A program made the position numbers and the translations under genes. The notes below the pieces were generated by a model, which saw nothing but the letters and a program-made list of their open reading frames with translations, searched no databases and was not told the DNA's origin. This document shows, one piece after another, positions 7,535-15,043 of a DNA stretch of 25,412 bases. This DNA is from Betaproteobacteria bacterium TMED41 (GTDB taxonomy: Bacteria > Pseudomonadota > Gammaproteobacteria > Burkholderiales > Burkholderiaceae_A), in the NCBI GenBank assembly GCA_002167365.1, contig NHCU01000039.1:2242-27653 (forward strand). Reading direction: 5' to 3'. Within the stretch, counting starts at the first letter, position 1, and every line of letters starts with the position of its first letter.

Positions 7535-8626
7535 ATGATTCCAATGGTCAATTTAAAACTCCAGCATGAGAAATTCAAAAAAGAAATTAATGAAGAAGTT
7601 CTGAGGGTCATGGAGTCCACTCAATTTATTAATGGACCCAATGTAAAAGCTTTCGAAAATGAAATAAAAGAATTATTTGATGTTAAACATGTTTTTAGTT
7701 GTGCATCCGGAACAGACGCTTTACAGATGTCAATTGAAGCATTAAAAATTGGACCGGGAGATGAAGTTATTACTACACCATTCACATTTATTTCAACAGC
7801 TTGGGCCATTTCATATTGTGGTGCAACTCCTGTATTTGTTGATATTGACCCTAAAACCTTTAACATAGATTTAAATCAGGTCAAGCAGTCTATTACAGAG
7901 AGCACCAAAGCAATTATTCCTGTACATCTTTTTGGACAGCCAGTTGATATGAATCAACTAATGTCAATCTGTGAAAAAAGCAATATAAAAATTGTTGAAG
8001 ACTGTGCACAATCTTTTGGGGCCAAACTACAAACTAAATACACTGGTACTTTTGGAGATTTTGGATGCTATAGTTTTTTTCCAAGTAAAAATTTAGGCGC
8101 TTACGGGGACGGAGGTTTGATAACGACTAATGACGACGATCTAGCGAAAATAATCCTAATGCTTAGGAACCACGGAAGTAACAAACGTTATCATCATGAT
8201 ATTGTTGGCTACAATAGCAGACTTGATGAAATACAAGCCGCAATTTTAAGAGTCAAATTTAAACATATTGAATCCTTTAACAATGATCGTCGAAGAGTTG
8301 CAACAACATATTCAAACTTTTTTCAAAACACAAAAATTATGACACCATATGCTGATAATATTGGTAACCATGTTTATCATCAATACACTATCTTAATAGA
8401 TAATAGAGAAAAAGTTCAAAAACTGTTAAGTGATGAAAAGATTTCATCAGCCATTTATTACCCTATTCCACTCCACAAACAAAAAGTTTACAAAAGAGAT
8501 CATGGAGAGAAATCTTTTCCTGTAGCTGAATTCGTTTCAAACAATTGTCTTTCCTTGCCCATATATCCTGAACTTAAATATGAAGAAATTGAAAAAATTT
8601 CTCGTGTAATTATTAACTCCATTTAA
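7535..8626 (+). CDS. gnnB: DegT/DnrJ/EryC1 PLP aminotransferase, probable UDP-3-keto-GlcNAc transaminase
   Basis: A 363-residue sugar aminotransferase of aspartate-aminotransferase fold. Seen: the N-terminal MVNLKLQHEKFK, SGTDAL at 59-64 binding PLP phosphate, TTPFTFISTAW at 80-90, VEDCAQSFGA with the PLP-ring Asp156, and FFPSKNLGAYGDGG with the Schiff-base Lys185. RNHG and YNSRLDEIQAA follow, then YYPIPLHKQ near the end. By the GnnB precedent it would transfer an amino group from glutamate to the 3-keto sugar made by GnnA, yielding UDP-GlcNAc3N for LpxA. The ribosome site AAGGA overlaps the upstream stop (TAAGGA), so the pair is tightly coupled. The fold and chemistry are certain; the substrate is inferred from neighbours. 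Confidence 0.82.
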   Translation: MIPMVNLKLQHEKFKKEINEEVLRVMESTQFINGPNVKAFENEIKELFDVKHVFSCASGTDALQMSIEALKIGPGDEVITTPFTFISTAWAISYCGATPVFVDIDPKTFNIDLNQVKQSITESTKAIIPVHLFGQPVDMNQLMSICEKSNIKIVEDCAQSFGAKLQTKYTGTFGDFGCYSFFPSKNLGAYGDGGLITTNDDDLAKIILMLRNHGSNKRYHHDIVGYNSRLDEIQAAILRVKFKHIESFNNDRRRVATTYSNFFQNTKIMTPYADNIGNHVYHQYTILIDNREKVQKLLSDEKISSAIYYPIPLHKQKVYKRDHGEKSFPVAEFVSNNCLSLPIYPELKYEEIEKISRVIINSI

Positions 8627-8665
8627 TTATTAAAGTCTTGTCTCTTTCACTCAAGTAGAAATAAG

Positions 8666-9811
8666 ATGAAAAAAATAATGTTTTCAGTTGGAGAACCATC
8701 GGGAGAAATGCTGGCAATAGAAGTTATCAAAAAATTAAAAATTTTAACGAATGGTAATATAGTTTTTTTTGGTATGGGTGGGGAAAGATTACAATCATGC
8801 GGACTTGAATTGATTGTAGATTCAAGTGATCTAGCAGTAATAGGATTTGTTGAAGTGTTTCAAAAATGGTTTTCTTTGCAACGAGCACAAAAAAAAATGC
8901 GAGATGAACTTCTCTGCAACCCCCCTGATGTCTTAATTTTAGTTGACTATGTTGAGTTCAACTTAAGGTTAGGAAAAGTTGCGAAATTACTAAATATCCC
9001 AGTTTTATTTTATGTTAGTCCTCAGATTTGGGCGTGGGGAAAACAAAGAATAAAAAGAATTGTGAATGCAACAGATAGAATCGCAAGTATTTTTCCATTT
9101 GAAGTAGATATGTATGAATCAACCAAAATTAATGCTAGCTATGTTGGTCACCCATTAACCGAAATTATATCCTCTTCATTAAACCAAAATCAGGCCAGAG
9201 CAGAACTTAAAATTTCTACAAATCAAAAGTTAATTGGAATATTACCAGGTAGTCGAGTATCTGAACTCAAAAAACATTTGCCAATTTTAAAAAACACAAT
9301 TTTCAAATTAAATAAAATTGACCAAAATTGTATTTTTCTAATGGCTGGTGCTCCGAATATGGTGCTAAGGGATTTAATTTCCTCTTGGACCTCTGATCTT
9401 TATGAGAATGGTGTGACAGTAAAAGTCATGTACAACAAAACTTATGAAATAATCGCTGCGGCAGATATTATTGCCGTTGCATCTGGAACTGCAACTCTTG
9501 AGTGCGCTCTATTAAGGACGCCGATGGTGGTTTTTTATAAAACCTCTCATATCTCTTACTTTATTTTAAAAAAGCTAATACTAGTTAAATACATTTCGCT
9601 GGTTAACATTTTACTTGGACGTGAATCAGTTCCTGAACTAATCCAAAAAAATGCCAATTCTGTAGCTCTAACAAATGCCATGTTAGATCTTTTAAATTCA
9701 ATGGAAAAACAAAAAAAACAGTTAAATGAATTCAAAGAAATAAGAAAAATGCTTGGGAAAAAATCTGCATCACAATCTGTAGCAAAATTGGTGATTCAAA
9801 TGTCAAATTAG
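8666..9811 (+). CDS. lpxB: Lipid A disaccharide synthase
   Basis: LpxB is a peripheral inner-membrane GT19 glycosyltransferase that joins UDP-diacyl-sugar and lipid X to make the lipid A disaccharide. The 381 residues match the usual 382. Seen: N-terminal VGEPSGE (8-14), VIGFVEVF (58-65), VDYVEFNLRL with the expected catalytic Asp94, FYVSPQIWAWG (115-125), VGHPL (160-164), LPGSRVSELKKH (193-204), ASGTATLEC, and VSLVNILLGRESVPELIQ-type C-terminus. Two near-invariant acids are swapped for Glu: SGE for SGD (Glu14) and VEFN for PDFN (Glu97). It is transcribed with the gnnA/gnnB pair, 39 bases downstream, and meets lpxA tail to tail with a 4-base stop overlap. No strong ribosome site is seen. Confidence 0.95.
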   Translation: MKKIMFSVGEPSGEMLAIEVIKKLKILTNGNIVFFGMGGERLQSCGLELIVDSSDLAVIGFVEVFQKWFSLQRAQKKMRDELLCNPPDVLILVDYVEFNLRLGKVAKLLNIPVLFYVSPQIWAWGKQRIKRIVNATDRIASIFPFEVDMYESTKINASYVGHPLTEIISSSLNQNQARAELKISTNQKLIGILPGSRVSELKKHLPILKNTIFKLNKIDQNCIFLMAGAPNMVLRDLISSWTSDLYENGVTVKVMYNKTYEIIAAADIIAVASGTATLECALLRTPMVVFYKTSHISYFILKKLILVKYISLVNILLGRESVPELIQKNANSVALTNAMLDLLNSMEKQKKQLNEFKEIRKMLGKKSASQSVAKLVIQMSN

Positions 9812-10599
9812 GTTCTTGCCTTTAAATGTGTTCTGACTGTTCCTCGTTTTGAGGACTTGATAAAAGAAACAAAATTTTTGACTTCTGGATGTTTATTACT
9901 AAGCTCTAATAATTCATCTTCGTCAGGCTCTAACCTTCTTTGAACTAACATACGAAAAGCTCTAGAAAGAGCATCAAGGGTTTCGGATTCCATACCAAAC
10001 CTTCTAAGGCCAACTCTGTTTAAGCCAATTGCCCTGGCATAATTCCCAGAAGCAAGACAATAAGGGGGTAAATCAAGATTAACTGCTGACCCCATACTAG
10101 TAAATGAGTTTCTTCCAATACGAACAAATTGATGAATTAGGCTAAAACCACCTAGGGTAGCGTAATCTTCGATGAGAACATGTCCAGCTAGTTGCGCCCC
10201 ATTAGCCATAAGAATGTGACTCCCTATCGTACAGTCGTGAGCAATGTGACTATATGCCATAATAAGATTATCATTTCCGATTGAAGTTTCGCCGATTCCT
10301 CTCACCGTGCCAATGCTAACTGTGCAATTTTCTCTTATTATATTCCTATTTCCAATAATTAATTCTGTTGGTTCATCAGAGTAGCTAATATCTTGAGGAG
10401 GAACCCCAATAGCAGTATATGGATGAATAATATTGTCTTTGCCAATTTTTGTGTGCCCAGTAATTGTTACGTGATTGTGAATTTTACAACCCGGACCTAT
10501 AACAACATCAGCCTCAATGAGGGTATAAGGACCAATTGAAACATCATTAGAAATTTTCGCGTGTGGATCAATAATTGCTGTTGGGTGTACTGAGGACAT
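9808..10599 (-). CDS. lpxA: UDP-GlcNAc (or UDP-GlcNAc3N) acyltransferase
   Basis: LpxA transfers a 3-hydroxyacyl chain from ACP to the 3-position of the UDP-amino sugar, the first lipid A step. The 263 residues form hexapeptide repeats of a left-handed beta-helix (to about 185) and a helical C-terminus. The catalytic base His121 is present in SHIAHDC, along with Gln69-Asp70, His118, His140 and His156. Set against E. coli LpxA from memory, Lys76, His99, Arg100 and Arg205 are replaced by Ser72, Ser95, Ile96 and Phe201. The hydrocarbon-ruler position holds Met169, as in Pseudomonas aeruginosa. With gnnA/gnnB adjacent, the acceptor is probably UDP-GlcNAc3N. The start is ATG, 3 bases after the fabZ stop. 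Confidence 0.95.
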   Translation of the reverse strand: MSSVHPTAIIDPHAKISNDVSIGPYTLIEADVVIGPGCKIHNHVTITGHTKIGKDNIIHPYTAIGVPPQDISYSDEPTELIIGNRNIIRENCTVSIGTVRGIGETSIGNDNLIMAYSHIAHDCTIGSHILMANGAQLAGHVLIEDYATLGGFSLIHQFVRIGRNSFTSMGSAVNLDLPPYCLASGNYARAIGLNRVGLRRFGMESETLDALSRAFRMLVQRRLEPDEDELLELSNKHPEVKNFVSFIKSSKRGTVRTHLKART

Positions 10600-10602
10600 A
10601 CT

Positions 10603-11037
10603 TTAAACTTTACGTAAAGCACAAAGAAGTGTTGCTTCGGCACAAACTTTATCGTCGACTTTTGCAATAGCTTGATATTTCCAAACACCTCCTCGAACTC
10701 TGTCAATTTTCACTTCTAAAATTAGAGCATCGCCAGGTAGCACGGGATTTTTAAATCTACAATTATCAATACCTACAAAGTAATATAAGGAGTTTTTGTC
10801 AGGTAACGTGTCCATAGATTTAAAAGAGAGAATACCTGCAGCCTGAGCTAATGCTTCAATTATTAGCACTCCTGGCATGACAGGATGGTGAGGGAAATGT
10901 CCAGTGAAAAATTGTTCATTGATTGAAACATTTTTCAAGGCTTTAATGTTTTTGTTAGGTGTTAAATCCAGAACTCTATCGACCAATATAAATGGGTATC
11001 TATGAGGTAATGTATTTAAAATTTCTTTGATATTCAT
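10603..11037 (-). CDS. fabZ: 3-hydroxyacyl-[ACP] dehydratase
   Basis: FabZ dehydrates 3-hydroxyacyl-ACP in fatty acid elongation, competing with LpxA and LpxD for the same substrates. From ATG at 11035-11037 it is 144 residues, opening MNIKEILNTLPHRYPF as the family does. The hot-dog fold carries active-site His47 in GHFPHHP and Glu61 in LIIEALAQ, then YYFVGIDNCRFK and VLPGDALILEV. A longer in-frame reading to 11109 would overlap lpxD by 73 bases and has no homologous start. The chosen ATG shares one base with the lpxD stop (TAATG), a strong sign of translational coupling. Confidence 0.96.
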   Translation of the reverse strand: MNIKEILNTLPHRYPFILVDRVLDLTPNKNIKALKNVSINEQFFTGHFPHHPVMPGVLIIEALAQAAGILSFKSMDTLPDKNSLYYFVGIDNCRFKNPVLPGDALILEVKIDRVRGGVWKYQAIAKVDDKVCAEATLLCALRKV

Positions 11038-12089
11038 TAAATTTTCACTGTGAGCAATTTTTTTCTCAATGCGTTCAACTTCTTGATTAGATAAGACGAA
11101 CGCTTCCAATCACGATCTGTCTGTAATGGGTAAATACCTACATATTTCCCTGGTTTTGAAATATCTGACATCACAAGACTCATTGGACCAACAATTGTTT
11201 TATCGCATACTTTTAAATGACCAAGAATTCCAGCAGCTCCACCTATTTGACACTGATTACCAATTTCTGCACTGCCTGCAACTCCTACACACCCAGCAAT
11301 AACAGTGTCTTTTCCAATCTTAACATTATGAGCAATGTGAACTTGGTTATCTAGTTTGCTTCCAGAACTGATTACTGTTGAGTCAAAAGTTCCCCTATCA
11401 ATAGTCGTATTTGCGCCAATCTCAACATTATCCCCAATTACTACTGAACCGTTCTGGGGAATCTTTTCCCAAGAGTTTTGTTTATTTTGTACATATCCAA
11501 ATCCGTCTGAACCCAAAACAGATCCACTGTGGAGAATTACATTGTTACCTAAAATCACATCTGATAGGATGGTCGTTTTTGGATGAACAAAACAATTTTC
11601 TCCTAAAACACTGCCTCTTCCAATAAAGGTTGATGCACAAACAACTGAAAAATCTCCAATAACAACATTAGCCTCTACTATGCAGCCGGGCCCAATACAA
11701 ACTCCTTTTTTTAAAATAACTGATTTATCAACTGTAGCTGATGAATGTATGCCAATTTTTGATGACCTAGTTTTTTTTATATTGGCAATGTGTAAGGATG
11801 CTCGAGCAAAAAACAAATAAGGATTATCAACAATAATAGTTGCTAATCCGAGGGCAGTTCTATGATTTAAAACACTTTTGATTTCGTTGTGATCTTTAGA
11901 AAGGATGAGTAACGATGCATTACATTCAAAAATATCTCTTTTTACTATTTTTTCCGTTGCAAAAGCGGCATCGTTTGTACCAGAACCATACACTGAAACA
12001 AATTTTCTTATGACAAGTTTTTGGTTGCCATACAGATCACCTCCAAATACAGAGACTAACTCAGAGACTGTAACTTCACTTTTTTGCAT
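11037..12089 (-). CDS. lpxD: UDP-3-O-acylglucosamine N-acyltransferase
   Basis: LpxD adds the second 3-hydroxyacyl chain, to the 2-amino group, in lipid A synthesis. At 350 residues it is slightly longer than E. coli LpxD (341). An N-terminal uridine-binding domain (about 1-105, with NPYLFFARASLHI at 89-101) precedes a left-handed beta-helix of hexapeptide repeats. The catalytic His254 lies in VHIAHNVKIG, and GSDGFGYV at 193-200 is the usual family loop. The ATG lies 14 bases inside the skp reading frame, and the stop overlaps the fabZ start. If the upstream sugar is GlcNAc3N, LpxD would act on a 3-N-acyl substrate. Confidence 0.97.
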   Translation of the reverse strand: MQKSEVTVSELVSVFGGDLYGNQKLVIRKFVSVYGSGTNDAAFATEKIVKRDIFECNASLLILSKDHNEIKSVLNHRTALGLATIIVDNPYLFFARASLHIANIKKTRSSKIGIHSSATVDKSVILKKGVCIGPGCIVEANVVIGDFSVVCASTFIGRGSVLGENCFVHPKTTILSDVILGNNVILHSGSVLGSDGFGYVQNKQNSWEKIPQNGSVVIGDNVEIGANTTIDRGTFDSTVISSGSKLDNQVHIAHNVKIGKDTVIAGCVGVAGSAEIGNQCQIGGAAGILGHLKVCDKTIVGPMSLVMSDISKPGKYVGIYPLQTDRDWKRSSYLIKKLNALRKKLLTVKI

Positions 12090-12585
12090 TCAAAGCTTTT
12101 ATTACTTTATCAGTAATGTTGATTGAGGGTGCAGCATAAACTGCATTCTCGACTATTAAGTCAAACTTTTCTTTTTTAGCGATTGTTTTAATGACAACTC
12201 TTGCTTTTTCTACAACTGCCGCCAACTCCTCATTTTTTCTTTGGTTTAAGTCTTCCCTTGCCTCTCTTTGTTTTCTCTGAAGATCTCTTTCCATTTCAGT
12301 CATATCTCTCTGAATTTTCTTTTTTTCATCATTAGATAATATGGCTTGATCCCGATCAAATATTTCCACCTTCTTTTTTAGCTCAGAACCGAGTTTTTGC
12401 AGTTCGGCATCTTTTTTAGCAAATTCATTTTTAAGTTTACTCTCGGCAGCTTTAGATATTGTTGCTTTTCGAATTACCTCTTCAACTTTCACATAACCAA
12501 TCTTAACTGAATCAGCAGCGATGGCTATATTAGTTGAGAAAAAGAGAAGTGGAAATACTAAAAATTTTATAAATTGGTAGAACAT
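12076..12585 (-). CDS. skp: Periplasmic chaperone Skp/OmpH
   Basis: Skp holds unfolded outer-membrane proteins in the periplasm on their way to the BAM complex. The 169 residues begin with a signal peptide (hydrophobic 8-20, cleavage after Ala23 or Ala24 in IAIAADS). The mature N-terminus SVKIGYVKVEEV is typical, and a long charged coiled-coil follows (about 45-125, rich in Lys, Glu and Arg) forming the tentacles. A C-terminal strand region ends LNAKK. It sits between bamA and lpxD as in most proteobacteria; the stop lies inside lpxD. Confidence 0.93.
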   Translation of the reverse strand: MFYQFIKFLVFPLLFFSTNIAIAADSVKIGYVKVEEVIRKATISKAAESKLKNEFAKKDAELQKLGSELKKKVEIFDRDQAILSNDEKKKIQRDMTEMERDLQRKQREAREDLNQRKNEELAAVVEKARVVIKTIAKKEKFDLIVENAVYAAPSINITDKVIKALNAKK

Positions 12586-12614
12586 TATTCGATTCCTATA
12601 GTAGGTTAAGTAAA

Positions 12615-15020
12615 TTAAAAAGCAGTGCCAAGCTGAAACTGAACTCTTTGAAGATCATCTGAATCTTTTTTTCTAATAGGCGATCCAAAACTAACTTTGA
12701 GTGGCCCTACTGGAGAAAACCAACTAAAGCCGATGCCAATAGAAGCACGCACCTCATCAAAACTTAATTTTTGATCGCTACCCCATATTGATCCGATATC
12801 TAAATATCCAAATATTCTTATGGTTCTATCCTGGGCCATTCCTGGCAAAGGCATCAACAATTCGTTGTTTATAACAATTTTTTTTGTTCCCCCAATAGAT
12901 GAGCCGTCAGTCTCGTCTTGCTCGCCAATAGAACGATTAGCAAAACCTCTGAGAGAACCAATACCTCCAGCATAGAAATTTCTAAAAATAGGAAACTCAG
13001 TTCCTCCCAATCCAATTCCGTAACCAGTATTCAAATTAGTAGCATAAGTTATTTTTTTTGTTAAAGGTTTAAACCACTGAAGTTTATATGTGAGCCTTGC
13101 ATACTCTACTCCTCCTAAAGGGGTTGCATAGTCAATATTGGCTCTTTGATATGAGCCTTTCGTTGGAGCCAAACCGTTATCTCTTGAATCCCTTGACCAT
13201 CCTACAGATGCTATAAACGAATCGGTTGAGCAATCGGGCAAGTAAGGAATACAATAAGTAGCAAATCTTCCAGGAGGGTTACTTCCCAAACCAAGTTCAG
13301 TTGCTTCATATTTAAAACCAAAAAAGATTTTATCAAACTCTGTATAGGGAACTCCAAACCTAATACCCAATCCTTTAGAATCGCTTGTATAGTCGCCCAA
13401 AGAGGTGATTCTACTGGCGTCAAATTTACGAGTATAAATATCAAAACTTCGACTAACTCCATCGTCGGTCCAATACGGATCCGTGTAGCTAAAGGCATAT
13501 GTTTGGCTTATATCACTGGTATTTAGTTGAAAAGACAAATCGGTTCCAGTACCAAGAAAATTTTGTTGGGATACCCCTGCATTAAATACTATATCCTCTG
13601 AGCTTGACAACCCGACTCCGGCAGTGATACTACCAAGAGGCCTTTCTTGAACCTCAACGTCAATGTCTACTTGATCAGTGGTTTCTTGTACTGGTTTAGT
13701 TTGCATCTCAACGCCTTGAAAATAACCTAACCTATCAATCCTATTTCTGGATAATCTTATTTTATCTGCGTCGTACCATGAACTTTCCAATTGTCGTAAT
13801 TCCCTTCTAATAACTTCATCGCGTGTCTTTGCATTGCCGCTAATATTTATTCTTCTGACATACACCCTGCTACCAGGATCAACTTTAATATCAAAGTCAA
13901 CGACGAGACTATTAGACCTTTTCTTTGGAATTGGTGACACTCTTGCAAATGCATAACCCAAATCACCCATTCTCTGACTAATTTTCTCCACTGACAACTG
14001 AAGTTTTTTGTTGGAAAAAACCTCTAAAGATTTTAGCAAAATACTTTTCATGAGATATTTCTCTTGACCAAGTAATTCACCAGAAAGATTTATTTCACCA
14101 ATGGTGAATTTTTCGCCCTCATCAACTAAGATCGTAATAAAAACCTCTGTTCTGTCAGGTGATAATGAAACCAAGGTGGAGTCAACTGAAAAATCCAAAT
14201 AACCTCGATCAAGATAAAACGATTTTAAATCTTCAATGTCTCCATTAAGTTTTTCTCTCGAATATTGATCAGATTTGGTATACCAAGTAATCCAATTTGG
14301 AGTGGTTAATGAAAAAAGCTCAAGTAAATCGCTTTCATTAAAAACTTTTGATCCTAAAATTTTAATTTCTTTAATTCTTGCGTCATCTCCTTCATCTATG
14401 GCAATGGAAATAGCAACTCTATTTCTAGTCAAAGGACTGGTATTACTTTTTATCTTTACATCATATTTTGCTCTTGATAAATACTGATTTTTGAGCTCTT
14501 GCTCAGCTCTGTCTAGAAGAGATTTATCGAAGATTCTTGCCTCACCTAATCCAATTGTCTTAAGGGCCTCAAGTAAGGTTTCCTTATCAAATTCTTTCGA
14601 CCCAGAAATTTCAATTGCACCGATTGAAGGTCTTTCTTGAACTAAAATAACTAATATATTTTTATCCAATTTGACTTCAACATTTTCAAAAAAACCAGTA
14701 GAAAAAAGATCCCTTATAGCTTTAGCAATCTGTTGTCTCGAAATTTTGTCTTTTACATTTATAGAAATGTTAGAAAAAACAGTTCCGGGTTCAATACGCT
14801 GTAAACCATCAATTCTTATGTCATTAACAACAATTTTCTGATCTTCTATAGATGTTAAACCTGAAGATTGAGAGATTTTAAAAGAATTCTCAATAGAATC
14901 TGATTGAGCTGAAACTATAGTAAATGGACAAACCAAGAATAATAGAAAATAGAAAAAAAATAATTTTGGGTTTAACAAAAAAAAATTTTTATACTTATTT
15001 TCAATCGAATTGTAAATCAT
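12615..15020 (-). CDS. bamA: Outer membrane protein assembly factor BamA
   Basis: BamA is the Omp85 core that folds beta-barrel proteins into the outer membrane. The 801 residues start with a long signal peptide (hydrophobic 20-33, cleavage after Ala38 in VSAQS). Five POTRA domains follow, about residues 46-425, each with strand-helix-strand units such as DIRIDGLQRIEPGTVF and INISGNAKTRDEVIRREL. The C-terminal 16-strand barrel has the conserved loop-6 motif as LRGF (690-693) and ends in Phe, the outer-membrane targeting signature. The start is ATG at 15020, 23 bases after rseP. RseP (stress response), Skp and lipid A genes on either side form an envelope-assembly block. Confidence 0.97.
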   Translation of the reverse strand: MIYNSIENKYKNFFLLNPKLFFFYFLLFLVCPFTIVSAQSDSIENSFKISQSSGLTSIEDQKIVVNDIRIDGLQRIEPGTVFSNISINVKDKISRQQIAKAIRDLFSTGFFENVEVKLDKNILVILVQERPSIGAIEISGSKEFDKETLLEALKTIGLGEARIFDKSLLDRAEQELKNQYLSRAKYDVKIKSNTSPLTRNRVAISIAIDEGDDARIKEIKILGSKVFNESDLLELFSLTTPNWITWYTKSDQYSREKLNGDIEDLKSFYLDRGYLDFSVDSTLVSLSPDRTEVFITILVDEGEKFTIGEINLSGELLGQEKYLMKSILLKSLEVFSNKKLQLSVEKISQRMGDLGYAFARVSPIPKKRSNSLVVDFDIKVDPGSRVYVRRINISGNAKTRDEVIRRELRQLESSWYDADKIRLSRNRIDRLGYFQGVEMQTKPVQETTDQVDIDVEVQERPLGSITAGVGLSSSEDIVFNAGVSQQNFLGTGTDLSFQLNTSDISQTYAFSYTDPYWTDDGVSRSFDIYTRKFDASRITSLGDYTSDSKGLGIRFGVPYTEFDKIFFGFKYEATELGLGSNPPGRFATYCIPYLPDCSTDSFIASVGWSRDSRDNGLAPTKGSYQRANIDYATPLGGVEYARLTYKLQWFKPLTKKITYATNLNTGYGIGLGGTEFPIFRNFYAGGIGSLRGFANRSIGEQDETDGSSIGGTKKIVINNELLMPLPGMAQDRTIRIFGYLDIGSIWGSDQKLSFDEVRASIGIGFSWFSPVGPLKVSFGSPIRKKDSDDLQRVQFQLGTAF

Positions 15021-15043
15021 ATAATGTGAATCTTTTATGGTCG

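Noticed and set aside
9841..9855. Short inverted repeat TCCTC-GTTTT-GAGGA near the lpxA/lpxB junction as a terminator
   Set aside because: Only a 5-base stem, no following T-run, and it lies inside lpxA coding sequence.
10497..10706. Small open frame of 69 codons across the lpxA/fabZ junction
   Set aside because: Overlaps two clear genes on the same strand in another frame, with no recognisable protein features.
11038..11109. Longer fabZ reading beginning at 11109
   Set aside because: The extra 24 residues are antisense-free overlap with lpxD in another frame and do not match FabZ N-termini; TAATG coupling supports 11037.
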